Of a stretch of 64,000 bases of DNA, positions 13,433-25,439 are shown in pieces. Below the pieces are notes generated by a model. It was given only the letters and a program-made list of their open reading frames with translations, was not told where the DNA came from and made no database searches. This DNA is from Hanleya hanleyi (taxonomy: Eukaryota > Mollusca > Polyplacophora > Lepidopleurida > Hanleyidae), in assembly GCA_036873755.1 (NCBI GenBank), contig JAVTVY010020524.1, positions 1 to 64,000 on the forward strand. Direction: 5' to 3'. A program made the position numbers and the translations under genes. Numbering within the stretch: the first letter of the stretch is position 1; each line of letters starts with the position of its first letter.

Positions 13433-14158
13433 TTAAAGCCTGCTCTTCCCAATGAGCTCATAGATAGTGGCAAAATTTGGACTGAACTTTTTACCCATTG
13501 CACAACCACTAATTTGTTGATAGAACTCCCCATTGAATTCGAAGTCATTACCTTTTAGACTAATTTCTAATAATTCCAAAAGTTCTTCGTCTGGGCGATT
13601 GGGATTGGGAAATCTTTGGAAAGCATCTTTAACAGCTTGAATACCTTTATCAATGTCAATATTAGTGTACATGGATTCAATATCCATAGTGACAAGTAAG
13701 GTGTTGGGAGGAGCTTGGATGCTGGACAGTTTTGACAGGAAATCTTCAGTGTTTTTCAAATAACTACTATATCGGTTAGCGATAGGCTTCAAGTAGTAGT
13801 CAATGTATTCCGAAATGTGGCAAGAATTTGAACCACAGTCTGACACAATAGGGCGCCCAGGGGGTGTAAGGTTATCTGCCCACTTATCTATAGGTTTATG
13901 AATCTTTGATAAGATATAGAACTGTCTCGATCTTGCGTCTCTTTTGGGTGCTAAGTATTCACACTGTTTGTTCGAAATGATTTGCCTCCTATTTAGATCT
14001 GCCACAATGTTGAGCAGCCTTGGATGATCTTGGGGCCATATTTCTCCATCCAGTTTTTTGTAATGTTTAGGGTTGCCAAGTAACCTTTGGGCTTCTTTGA
14101 CATAGTTTTCCCTTGACATTATAACTGTAGCTGAGCCCTTATCTGCAGGTTTTAACAC
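13433..14158 (-). pseudogene. Penelope-like reverse transcriptase fragment
   Basis: Open frame of 241 codons covering the RT fingers and palm up to the catalytic motif. Visible motifs are LKPADKGSATV, FYILSKIHKP, GRPIVSD, VTMDIESMYTNI and the GCAMGKKFSPNFA block. The frame shifts near 13440, just before the YLDD motif, which lies in another frame at about 13385-13400. Codon 1 is not a real start, since the upstream part of the element continues in a further frame. Confidence 0.9.
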
Positions 14159-14441
14159 GATTGTGTGGTTTTTACGTAGTTTTGTTAAAGATTGGCGTTC
14201 ATTGAAGGATAAGTTTGGAATGTTTCCGAAAGGCCCCGACTGAGCAGAGAGATGTCAGATTGTGTTAGTTGAACGTCACCAGTCAGATTTAATATACTAG
14301 TACCTAGACCAAGAGTAGGGTGACACGTGCCCTGTCCCAAATTTAAACCTGTAGTATTGAGCCAGTGTGAGTACAGGCAATTCGCCGTATCTTCAGTCCA
14401 GTGGATGTTGTCCCTACCAACCTTGAATTTGCCAGGATCGA

Positions 14442-15302
14442 TTCCGTGGGGTAGTTCTCCAGATATCTTGCAGACAAGGCTTGTATATACATGTACAAGT
14501 AGATGGACGGATGGATGGACATGAACGAACGCTCGCACACGCACACCAAAACCTAATCAGACGAGGGGCTATCCCAATGAAGCTTCCATCCAAGTTTGGT
14601 GAAATTGCGTCGAGTAGTTCTCCAGATATCTTGCAGAAAAAGTCTGTATAAACATGAACAATTAGATCGACGGACGATGGACATGGATAAATGCACACAC
14701 ACACACCCAAACCTAATCAAATGAGGGAGGCTATCCCAATGAACTTTCCATCTAAGTTTGGTGAAATTCTGTCAAGTAGTTCTTCAGATATCTTGCAGAA
14801 AGGGCCTGTATATACGTATACATGTACAAGTACATGGACAGACGGATGGACACCGAACATGGACGAATGCGCACACAAACCAAAACCTAATCAGATGAGA
14901 GGGCTATCCCAATGAAGCTTCCATCCAATTTTCGTAACTTCCGTCAAGTAGTTCTCCAGATATCTTGCAGACAAGGCCTGTATATACATGTACCAGTAGA
15001 TGAACGGAAGGACGGATACTGGACACGGATGAATGCATGCACACAACTGATCAAATGAGGGGGCTATCCCAATGAAGCTTCCTTCCAAATTTGGTGAAAT
15101 TCCATTCAGTAGTTCTCAAGATATCTTGCAGACAAGGCCTGTATATACATGTACAAGTTGATGGACGGACGGACGGACATCGGACACGGATGAACGCATG
15201 CACACACACCTAAACCTAATCAAATTATAGGGCTGTCCCAATGAACCTTCCATCCAAGTTTGATGAAATTCCGTCCAGTAGTTCTCAAGATATCTTGCAG
15301 AC
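14442..15302. repeat. About 160-bp tandem-repeat element, second segment
   Basis: Continuation of the array. The first 0.71 kb nearly repeats 11445-12162. It is broken at 15302 by the long-TIR element and resumes at 20706 in the same unit. Confidence 0.85.
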
Positions 15303-18129
15303 TATGAGGCGCCGTTTGTGACAATATTGTCAACGACAAATATATAGAGTTAAAACCAAAATATAAAGTCGCCGTTTGTGAAAATATTGTCAAACACAAA
15401 TATATAGTTAAAACCTTTGTAAATATATATAAAACGAAATAAATAGGGCATATATATAAAGTTTTTATTTTTTTATTTTTATAAATATTTTTTTAACATA
15501 AATAACGATAGGAAGTTAAGACGTTAAATTTAACGTAAATATAAAGTACACGAACAAACTTAAATAAAGTGTACATGTAAACCGGATATGCCCAAAGGAA
15601 GCTGCGCAATCGATGTGCGCGCGAGTGATACTGGTTAATCAAAACTGCAACTGGGTTCTGAAGCGAAACTATGACAGCGGTGAAAGCCACTCGCATGTCA
15701 CAGATGTGGCGAATCAAAAAATAAGATACCGTACCTGAACATATTTCAGCTCACTGGCATTATAATTTAGTAAAGGCCTATTCCAATTTTCAACAATTAC
15801 TGTTGTCATTTACAATCGTACTTCAGAGTTATCACATCAATTAGATATAAGTACATCTACTTATAAATCAACATAACATATCCTAGCCTGCAGCCAATAT
15901 CATAGCCTGTCCCTTTGATGTTCAATCCACGATTCCGCTGGCCAAGTCGCTGGTTGCTATTTGCCGCATAAAAACATCAACAGAAGTTGAAATAAAACAT
16001 GCGCAATAACGATGTATTAATTATGCGCAGCACAAATATTAGGCAATTTGAAATCATACTGAATATGAGCATATTTCATTGATCAGAATATGACCATTCA
16101 TAGCTTAGTTATAGGATTTGTAATTATATTGTCGTTTTTGTATATTTTATCGTTTTTCGATAATTTCCGCATTTCCAAACAAGACGAAAATTTGTACTTG
16201 GTATAAGTACAGCGAATGTGGAAACTAATAAAGTTTATCATAAATACAATTACATGATAAACCAATTTATTCTATTGCCTGAACCGAGGGGAGGTGTTTC
16301 ATCGTCGGGTTATGTCCCTTAGTTAAAATCCTCCAACATCCGGGTATTCCTTTTCGGATATTCTGACCATCAGAGCAGATGGCTTTCTGGAAGGAAATTG
16401 TTATCAGAAAATTTCCCACCCGCCTCTCCCTTGAAATTCCCGGACCCTCTTGATAGGTTTTGTGCTTGATTTAGAGTACTGACTGAGTAATGTTAGATAG
16501 CTTTCATTCCAGCGAATGGGCTCAAGAACTGTTATCTTGACAGCTTTCATCTAAGATGTTCACTAGACTGAAGTATGCTATCATTTTATGTTAAGTTCAA
16601 ATGATCACAGTTCGGGCCTAATTCAAGGAGTACTTCATGGTGCCTCGAGGGGCTGGGATATATATTTCTTTATTACAGTATGAATTAGGGAGGTTACATC
16701 TAAACAGATATTGCTTGCTGTCTGGTTTGTTTGTTTTATATTTCAGAAATACTGCTGATGGTTCTAAGATGACTGGTACTGCTATCTAATATCTGGATTT
16801 CTTAATGCTATCTGCTATGAGGATTCGGTCACATGGAGCGTTAATATGCTTAATATGGCATTTCGCAACTACTCCATTTGTGAGGACGATCTGTAAGGTA
16901 TAGCACTGAAGTTCTGAGTTGAAATCCGAAGAATAACAAATTTCTGTGAGTAAGTCGGTCATGATCCCAAGCAGTGCAACAAAGACATTCTGTATATAAA
17001 TCAGTCAGGGTTCAATTCCTGGCAATAAGGAACTTTTGTGACTGTAAATCGTTCAGGTTGTAAACAGTGCAGCAACAAACTGCTGTGTATAAATTTTCAT
17101 CTGTCTATATAGGTTTAAATCTGTGAAATAACAAATAACTTGTGCATACATCGTTTCACAAACACCAGACTTCGAAAACGAACCAGTGCAACAACAGTCT
17201 GTGTGTCGTTGGCAATTTTGTATGTATGAATAGACTTCAGGGAATAATCCGGGCAACAGTGAACTTCTTGGTAATTGAGTTCAGTAAGAGACATTTGTGT
17301 AAAAATGATTGCAGTGTGAACCAATTTGAACTGAACATAAATTGATTGTGTGTTATATCTATTAGTGCAAGAACACACATTCCTGATCACATATGGACAA
17401 TATTTTTGTATCACGACAAACATTTTGAATGAGAAGATTTCTGCACTTTAAATCTTTCTGGATCAGTGCTAAGCTATGCCATCAAATGTGTGCTGAATCG
17501 GATCAGAAAGTGTGAAGGCATTATTTGTTTAAAATTGGTTTCTCTGAAGTTCTATTGTTTATTTATTCATATGATGTATGGATTATGTAAGCCATGTGTG
17601 GTATTTTAGCATCCTTAATACCGTAAAAGGGTGTATATTAGGATACGAGTGAGAAGTTGAATGTTTGGAAGGTAGTCAGCCCTAACAGATTGTCACTTTC
17701 CTGAATGAGGATCGAGCCATGTGAAGCATTTGAATATTTGGAAGTGGCCACACTGGAGTTGCCAGTAAGAAATGAGTGAGGAGAGATCATTCCTAAGCAG
17801 TTTGGCCCAGCCGGCCATTTTGACAAACTGATGAACAGGGAGCAATATAGCTGATGACCTTACAGGTAATCAACTGATACCAAATTCAACTACTTGGCGC
17901 AGTTTTGGTGTAAAGAAAGCTTTGCCAGGAATGACAATGTTTAGGACTGGTTACATCTCAAGTAATTGCTTGTATTTTGGAGGTTTGTTTGCACATTTAT
18001 TCAGAAATGTTTCAGGTATCTTACAATTTTGTCACGGCATATATATTTTAGGTTCAGTAGCGGGATCCTTGCGGGCAAACTAAGTGAAGCTGCTCCACAG
18101 GGGGCAGATAGCGGGAAACATTGCCTATA

Positions 18130-18500
18130 TGGGTGATACATAGGGATGTGGGCTTGCCTGGTGTGGTATTTCACAGGGAGCATTATCAGGATTATGGGTC
18201 GCCTATGTTTCCATAGGGATCTGATATGGGGCTTGCCTGGTGTGGTATTACACAGGGAGCATATGGTTTAATAAATTCGCCTATGTTTCCATAGGGATCC
18301 GATGTGGGGCTTGCCTGGTGCCGTATTTCACAGGGATCATATATGGTTTTAATAAAATTGCCTATGTTTCCATAGGGATCAAATGTGGGGCTTGCCTGGT
18401 GCGGTATTACACAGGGAGCATATATGGCTTTAATATAATTGCCTATGAATTCCATGGGGATCACGTGGGTCTTGCCTGGTAACTTTCACAGGGAGCGGTT
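18130..18500. repeat. About 85-bp minisatellite
   Basis: About five diverged copies of a unit with GCCTATGTTTCCATAGGGAT and GGGCTTGCCTGGTG, inside the long-TIR element. The local open frames are repeat read-through. Confidence 0.8.
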
Positions 18501-18856
18501 GTGGTTTATAAGATAGTTGATTCGTCCGGACACCGAAAGGTTGGCGTTTCAGCATGTCCGTAGGGATCTCGTCACTAGAGTTGTTATATAAATATGGAAT
18601 AAAGCCGTGGCCGATATCCATCCAAATATTAAATAGTTGTGTGTTATTTGTTCATAGTGTTCGGGCATATTTGAATAATAGCTCATGAAGAATACTAGAT
18701 TGGCCTTTTTTCACTTTTGCGCTGCCTCGAAGCTGTTACTAGTAACTAAGGAATCAGTCGAAGCCGTTTTACTCCTGCGTGCTAATCGCTAATTGATCTT
18801 CAATACGCGTGGGGTTCTTGACGGGCATCGGTATTAACCCTATTATATACGCTGAC

Positions 18857-19182
18857 GAGTGAGTGAATAGGGTTTAACGTCGCTTTCAACATTTTTTCAG
18901 CTATATCACGACGGGGAAGGGAAGGGAGGTGAGTGGGAGGGGTGTGGTTAACTACTTCATGTACTTGTAACCGAGCAGATCTAATGCTGCCATTTTATAC
19001 TGCTGTCCCACCGAAATATCATTCCGTAGGCAAACATGACACCCCACTCAGTCACATTATACTGACACCGTCCTTGTTCTATCCTCTTAATACTAAGCGT
19101 AAGCGAGGAAGCAACAAGTTCCATTTTTCAAGTCTTTGGTATGACCCGGCCAGGGATTGAACCCAGTACCTAGCGCTTACGA
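18857..19182 (-). mobile_element. tRNA-derived SINE, 5'-truncated
   Basis: Reverse-strand copy of the SINE at 8960-9335. The 3' tail lies at 18857 and the B-box region near 19155. The A box is missing beyond 19182, so it is truncated at the tRNA head. It lies inside the long-TIR element. Confidence 0.8.
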
Positions 19183-20705
19183 ATATCAACAGTTTATTTT
19201 ATTCTACTTACGTTATACTAACTTAAAATCTAAAAAGTTTGAGATCAAGTAAGCGTATCATGCTATAATAAATGATCTCGATAATGAAAACGAGGAACGG
19301 TGAACGCAACAGTACAATCCACACTGGTGGTTCCCACAGTATACGCCATGGTTCTTTCATAATTTGAGAGCGGTACATTTGATGATACCAGCATAGTGCA
19401 ACCGGTTCCTCATGGCCCATTAGTTTCCACATTCGCTGTACTTATACCAAGTTCCCTGCAAATTTTTGTCTTGTTTGGAAATTCGGAGATTATCGAAAAA
19501 CGATAAAATATACAAAACGACAATATAATTCCAAATCATATAACTAGGCTATGAATGATCATATTCTGATCAATGAAATATGCTCATATTCAGTATGATT
19601 TCAAATTGGCTAATATTTGTGTTGCGCATAATTAATGCATCGTTATTGCGCATGTTTTATTTCAACTTCTGTTGATGTTTTTATGCGGCAAATAGCAACC
19701 AGCGACTTGGCCGGCGGAATCGTAGATTGAACATCTAAGGGACAGGCCGTGATATTGGTTGCAGGCTAGGATATCTTATGGTGATTTATAAGTAGATGTA
19801 TTTATATCTAATTGATGTGATAACTCTGAAGTACGATTGTAAATGATAACAGTAATTGTTGAAAATTGGAATAGGCCTTTACTAAATCATTATGGCAGTG
19901 AGCTGAAATATGTTCAGGTACTTGATCTTATTGTTTGATTCGCCACATCTGTGACATGCGAGTGGTTTTCACCGCTGTCATAGTTTCGCTTCCGAACTCA
20001 GTTGCAGTTTTGATTAACCAGCATTACTCGCGCGCACATCGATTGCGCAGCTTCCTTTGGGCATATCCGGTTTACATGTACACTTTATTTAAGTTTGTTC
20101 GTGTACTTTATATTTACGTTAAATTTAACGTCTTAACTTCCTATCGTTATTTATGTTAAAAATTTTTTTATAAAAATAAAAAAAAAATAACTTTATATAT
20201 AGGCCCAATTTATTTCGTTTTATATATATTTACAAAGGTTTTAACTATATATTTGTGTTTGACAATATTTTCACAAACGGCGACTTATTGTTTGATTCGC
20301 CACATCTGTGACATGCGAGTGGTTTTCACCGCTGTCATAGTTTCGCTTCCGAACTCAGTTGCAGTTTTGATTAACCAGCATTACTCGCGCGCACATCGAT
20401 TGCGCAGCTTCCTTTGGGCATATCCGGTTTACATGTACACTTTATTTAAGTTTGTTCGTGTACTTTATATTTACGTTAAATTTAACGTCTTAACTTCCTA
20501 TCGTTATTTATGTTAAAAAAATATTTATAAAAATAAAAAAAAATAACTTTATATATAGGCCCAATTTATTTCGTTTTATATATATTTACAAAGGTTTTAA
20601 CTATATATTTGTGTTTGACAATATTTTCACAAACGGCGACTTTATATTTTGGTTTTAACTCTATATATTTGTCGTTGACAATATTGTCACAAACGGCGCC
20701 TCATA

Positions 20706-20960
20706 AAGGCCTGTATATACATATACAAGTAGATGGACGGACGGACGGACACCGGACACGGATGAATGCACGCACACACACCAAACCTAATCAAATGAGG
20801 GGGCTATCCCAATGAAGCTTCCATCCAAGTTTGATGAAATTCCATCCAGTAGTTCTCAAGATATCTTGCAAACAAGCCAAGGGGACGGACAGACATCCAT
20901 CCAGACAGACAGACAGCACAAACATTAGATGTTTCCCCCCAACATAGTTGGGGGAGACAT
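20706..20960. repeat. About 160-bp tandem-repeat element, third segment with end hairpin
   Basis: Array units resume directly after the long-TIR element. The element ends with a CCCCCAAC-ATA-GTTGGGGG hairpin at about 20936-20954, followed by AGACATAAT. Confidence 0.8.
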
Positions 20961-23190
20961 AATTACTCACTGATGGTGAAATATCCTATATCAACGAAAT
21001 TAAGTCAGCCTGATGCAATAACCCAGCAGAAGAAAGAAAGATGTGGTATCATCCTTCAGGTTAGTCTGTGTGAGCGACAATGATAACAGTTTACTGAGGA
21101 CGAAACAAAGCCATGACGGCATGTTTAAAGGGTCTTCTTTTGGTAGAATTTAACTAGATAAAGTAACCTTGATCATGATGCGAAAATATGATAACTTGAG
21201 TTTTTTGTACCTCTTGAATATTGACCATATATCACACTTGGATATAATTTAAACAAAAAATTACATGTGTAAACAAAATATGTCTAAATTTTTCTTGTCA
21301 TTTCAAATGTTGATCCATTTTGATTCCTTGATTAGGGGATACAGAATCACTGCCATGGAGTGTGTTGGTGTGTCACAGCAATGCAATTCCGATTCATACA
21401 ACGAAGCTGAGGTGGTTTAACGTTTATCAATGAAGAAAATCACCGATCAACCGCCATAGAATATAATGTGAAACAAGAAAACCGGAATAGTGCATTCATC
21501 AGATTGCCGATACCCAATATGTATTGTCTCATATATCTAGATAACAACGTGATGTAGAGACGCCATTTATTCGTCTTTGTACCGGTTATGCTCAGGAGAA
21601 TGACACAGAATCATTATTATCTTATGCAGAGAAGGTGTTGGTCTTGAGTTGAATTACCGTAAACTACATAAATATGTTGTATTGTTGAGAAAATAATGTG
21701 ATTCAAAAAGTTGTATTGATCTTGGACAAGGGCACTGAAAACCATTAAAGAGATGCAAATGTATTTTCACACGTAAAGCTTGAAATCTACTGAACCTTTA
21801 TTATTCAATCTGTAAAATTAAATCGGCGATCGTTATTTAATTTTGGAATGAAGGCGCATTAGAAGACTGTTACCAACAAGTTCTGAGCTGACCTACTTTT
21901 GATGAAAATTCCTGGTGATTTTTGATGAAAATCACTGGCGATTCTGACTTGGGCGGTGCCCATCTTAATATATGCAGGATTTCAACTGGGGGGTGGGCAT
22001 TTCCAAGAGTTCAGTCCGCGTTCGAGTCCTAATGCCTACTCTACTTCGTAGGTCCTGTGACGTTAGTCACACTGCCCATGTTTTTAAGTTCTATTTTCAA
22101 AAAAATTGTTCAACTTATCGTAAATCCCTTCATTAGTTCGTGTGGAACATAACTTCAACCGGAAATCACCAGTTTTGATCTAGTTATCATTCTATCGACA
22201 TTTAATGAAATATTTCTCTACAAAATCAAGCAATTCACAGTTTTGAACATTGAAGTGGATTAAATGTCAATAGAATAGGAACTACATGTAGACCAAAATT
22301 GAGAAAACTGAGACACCGATTTTCTGTTGGAGTCGTCATCTACAGGACATGATGATGTAAGTTATGATAAGTTGAAGACATTTTTGAAAATAGCGATATA
22401 AAAAAGAAGGCTCATTTTCTATTATTTTCTCTTTCTAAATTTGAAAACTTCAAACATGTACATTTACAGCGAACACATTTAGATAACTTTGGAATCCTTA
22501 AGAAATGCGCTTTTAACAAATATATACAGTACCATAGTTATACCGGCATATTTTAGGTGAAAAAGACAAAAAGTGTCAGCAATAGGGCTCAGTATCCTTA
22601 ATCTAAATATTGGTTCCCATTGTTTAATTACAGTGTACCAGCTTTACAGTCTCCTATTCTCAGAGGCTGTTAATTACCGTGTACCAGCTTTACAGTCTCC
22701 GATTCTCAGAGGCTGTACGACATGACGGCTTGAGAATATCGCCAATTATTTCGAAGTCTCTCTAATGGAATTATCTCAAGTGTGACCTACGTTATCAAAT
22801 CCTCGTTTATCACCTTCAATCTCCTGTTGTCAGAGGTTGTACGACTTATTCATGTGCAAATGTACCATTATGTCAAAGTTTCTCTCTTAGTTCCCCCTAC
22901 GTGCTACGTATATTTGGTTGGCAGACTTGCAGACCTAAACCACATTTTGAACATCTGAATAGATCACCCGATACGAGTTCTTATACGAGACTCTTTTACA
23001 AAATCACGTTTCCCGAATTGGATATACGTCCTCGTGCTGGTATGTGGTCTTGTTCGTCGAATGTTGCCAGTACTGTGCCGTGTTACGAGGGTTGTCTAAG
23101 AAAGTCCCATCCATGGCAGGGGCCTTGTTCCATCCATTCATTCATTCATTCTATCGCGTTTGGCTTCGGGTGAGCTAAGTTACTTCAGTG
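20961..23190. other. No gene seen; small tandem repeat near 22630-22740
   Basis: AT-rich sequence with no supported gene. A roughly 47-bp unit with GTGTACCAGCTTTACAGTCT and TCTCAGAGGCTGT occurs twice at 22630-22735, with a diverged part near 22820. The open frame at 22901-23173 has no recognisable domain. Confidence 0.5.
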
Positions 23191-23449
23191 TAAGACCAGA
23201 CAAGTTGTTAAACAATTCACAGAATATATATGTAACACTATGTTCCAAAGTTTTGATTAAAATCTGCAAATCCACACTGCCTGCTACAAATATACTAACA
23301 TATCACATGTACTTTATGGTTCTACTCTAGCCGATATGTACACCGGTAACTCTCTCCGCCTACACCCATCAAGGGCTGAGCCTACTCACATACGCCCTGA
23401 CAGAACTTTGTCAGCTCCCAGTGCGAATCTTCATGTCAAATTTCAGAGT

Positions 23450-25434
23450 GCTCTGACCTGAATACCTGTACAGGGCACTTAAATGGCTTCTGTCCAGTAA
23501 GAGTTTTCAAGTGTCTTGTCAGATGGCCTTGTTGTGTACACCTGTAGTCAGAGACCGGACACTTGAAGGATTTTTCTCCAGTATGAGTTTTCATGTATAG
23601 TCAGATGGGCTTGTTGTGTACACCTGTACTCACAGACCGGACACTGATGGGTTTCTCTCCAGTATGAGTCTTCATGTGTCTAGTCAGATGGGCTTGTTGT
23701 GTACACCTGTACTCATAGGCCGGACACTGAAGGATTTCTCTCCAGTATGAGTTTTCATGTGTCTAGTCAGATGGGCTTGTTGTGTACACCAGTACTCACA
23801 CGCCGGGCACAGGAATGGTTTCTCTCCAGTATGAGTTTTCATGTGTCTGGTCAGATGGGCTTGTTGTGTACACATGTACTCACAAACCAGGAACTTAAAT
23901 AGTGTCTCTCCAGCGTTAGTTCTCAAGTGCTGAGTCATACTATCCTGCACTGTACTCACACGTTCGACTCTTGTAGGGTTTTTCTCCAGTATGAGTTATG
24001 TGTTGAGTCAGTCTACCCTGTATTGTACACCTGTACTCACATACTGAGCAGTTGTTTGGTTTATATCCAGTATGAATTCTCATGTATTGAGTCAGTCTAT
24101 CCTGTCTTGTACAACTGTACTCACACACTGGGCACTTGCATGGTTCCTCTCCAGTGTGGGTTCTCATGTGTCTAGTCAGATCACGCTGACTTGTACAACT
24201 GTACTCACACACTGGGCACTTGTATGGTTTCTCTCCAGTATGAGTCATCATGTGTTCAGTCAGTCTACCCTGTATTGCACACCTGTACTCGCATACTGTG
24301 CACTTGTAGGGTTTCTCTCCAGTGTGGGTCCTCATGTGTCCAATCAGACTACCCTGTCTTGTACAACTGTACTCACACACTAGACATTTGTAGGGTTTCT
24401 CCCCAGTATGGGTTCTCATGTGTTCAGTCAGATTACCCTGTCTTGTACAACTGTACCCACATACTGAGCACTTGTATGGTTTCTCTCCAGTATGGGTCCT
24501 CATGTGTTCAGTCAGACTACCCTGTCTTGTACAACTGTACTCACACAGTCGGCACTTGTAGGGTTTCTCCCCTGTGTGGGTTCTCATGTGTGTAGTCAAA
24601 TGACCCTGTCTTGTACAACTGCACTCACACACTCGACACTTGTAGGGCTTCTCCCCAGTGTGGGTCCTCATGTGAACAGTGAGATTATCCTGTCTTGTAC
24701 AACTGTACTCACATACTGAGTACTTGTATGGTTTCTCTCCAGTATGAGTTCTTTTGTGTTCAGTCAGTCTACCCAGTATTGTACACCTGTACTCACACAC
24801 TGGACACTTGTAGGGTTTCTCTGCAGTGTGTGTTCTCATGTGTCGAGTCAGATTACACTGCGCTGTACAACTGTACTGACATATTCGGCACTTGTATGGT
24901 TTCTCTCCAGTGGGGGTTCTCATGTGTCTAGTCAGATTACGCTGTCTTGTACAACTGTAATCACACACTGGGCACTTGTAATGTTTCTCCCATGTGTGAT
25001 TTCTCATGTGTGTAGTCAGATTACCCTGACTTGTACAACTATACTCACATACTGAGCACTTATATGGTTTCTCTCCAGTATGAGTTATTTTGTGTTCAGT
25101 CAGTCTACCCAGTATTGTACACCTGTACTCACACACTGGACATTTGTAGGGTTTCTCTCCAGTGTGTGTTCTCATGTGTCGAGTCAGATTACACTGCACT
25201 GTACAACTGTACTGACATATTCGGCACTTGTATGGTTTCTCTCCAGTGTGGGTTCTCATGTGTGTAGTCAGATCACACTGTCCTGTACAAGTGTACTCAC
25301 ACACTAGGCACTTGTAGGGTTTCTCCCCAGTCATGCCAGTGTAGGTTCTCATGTGTTGAGTCACATGTTTTTTAAATCTGTACTTTAACATACTGTGTGC
25401 ACTTGTAGGAATTCTGTTCAGTACAAGTCGCCAT
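23450..25434 (-). pseudogene. C2H2 zinc-finger array gene (B), frame-broken at both ends
   Basis: A probable start ATG at 25432-25434 opens with MATCTE and then hits a stop within the first finger. The main open frame runs 23940-25442, with its first in-frame Met at 25391. It encodes about 16 tandem fingers of the form CxxCEYxCTxQxxLTxHMRTH joined by TGEKPYKC linkers. Individual fingers have lost ligands (YSVCEY, LTQYMRIH, HMRTP). At 23940 the array passes into another frame (23684-23959) and more finger remnants reach 23450. Such arrays normally bind DNA in the nucleus. The long central frame could still be expressed. Confidence 0.8.
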
Positions 25435-25439
25435 ATTAT

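Larger units (their letters stand above)
12163..14441 (-). mobile_element. Penelope-like retroelement, defective
   Basis: Reverse-strand element encoding a reverse transcriptase followed by a GIY-YIG endonuclease, the signature of Penelope-like elements. The coding sequence is split over at least four frames. An N-terminal piece lies at about 14185-14440, the RT body at 13433-14158, the segment with the YLDD catalytic motif at about 13330-13430, and the C-terminal part with the endonuclease at 12323-13321. At least three frame breaks make it non-functional. It sits between 0.7-kb direct repeats. Confidence 0.9.
15303..20705. mobile_element. 5.4-kb element with very long terminal inverted repeats
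   Basis: Both termini read TATGAGGCGCCGTTTGTGAC inward. The left inverted repeat runs to about 16230 (0.93 kb). The right one starts at about 19419 and is about 1.29 kb because a 360-bp internal unit is tandemly duplicated (about 19922-20284 and 20285-20645). The flanks (GCAGAC and AAGGCCTG) rejoin to the uninterrupted 160-bp repeat, so the insertion has no clear duplication, or at most TA. The 3.2-kb interior holds a minisatellite and a SINE but no recognisable transposase, so it is probably non-autonomous. Superfamily not identified. Confidence 0.85.

Noticed and set aside
24072..25307. Plus-strand frames over the zinc-finger arrays
   Set aside because: Shadow frames of the minus-strand zinc-finger units; repetitive only because the fingers are.
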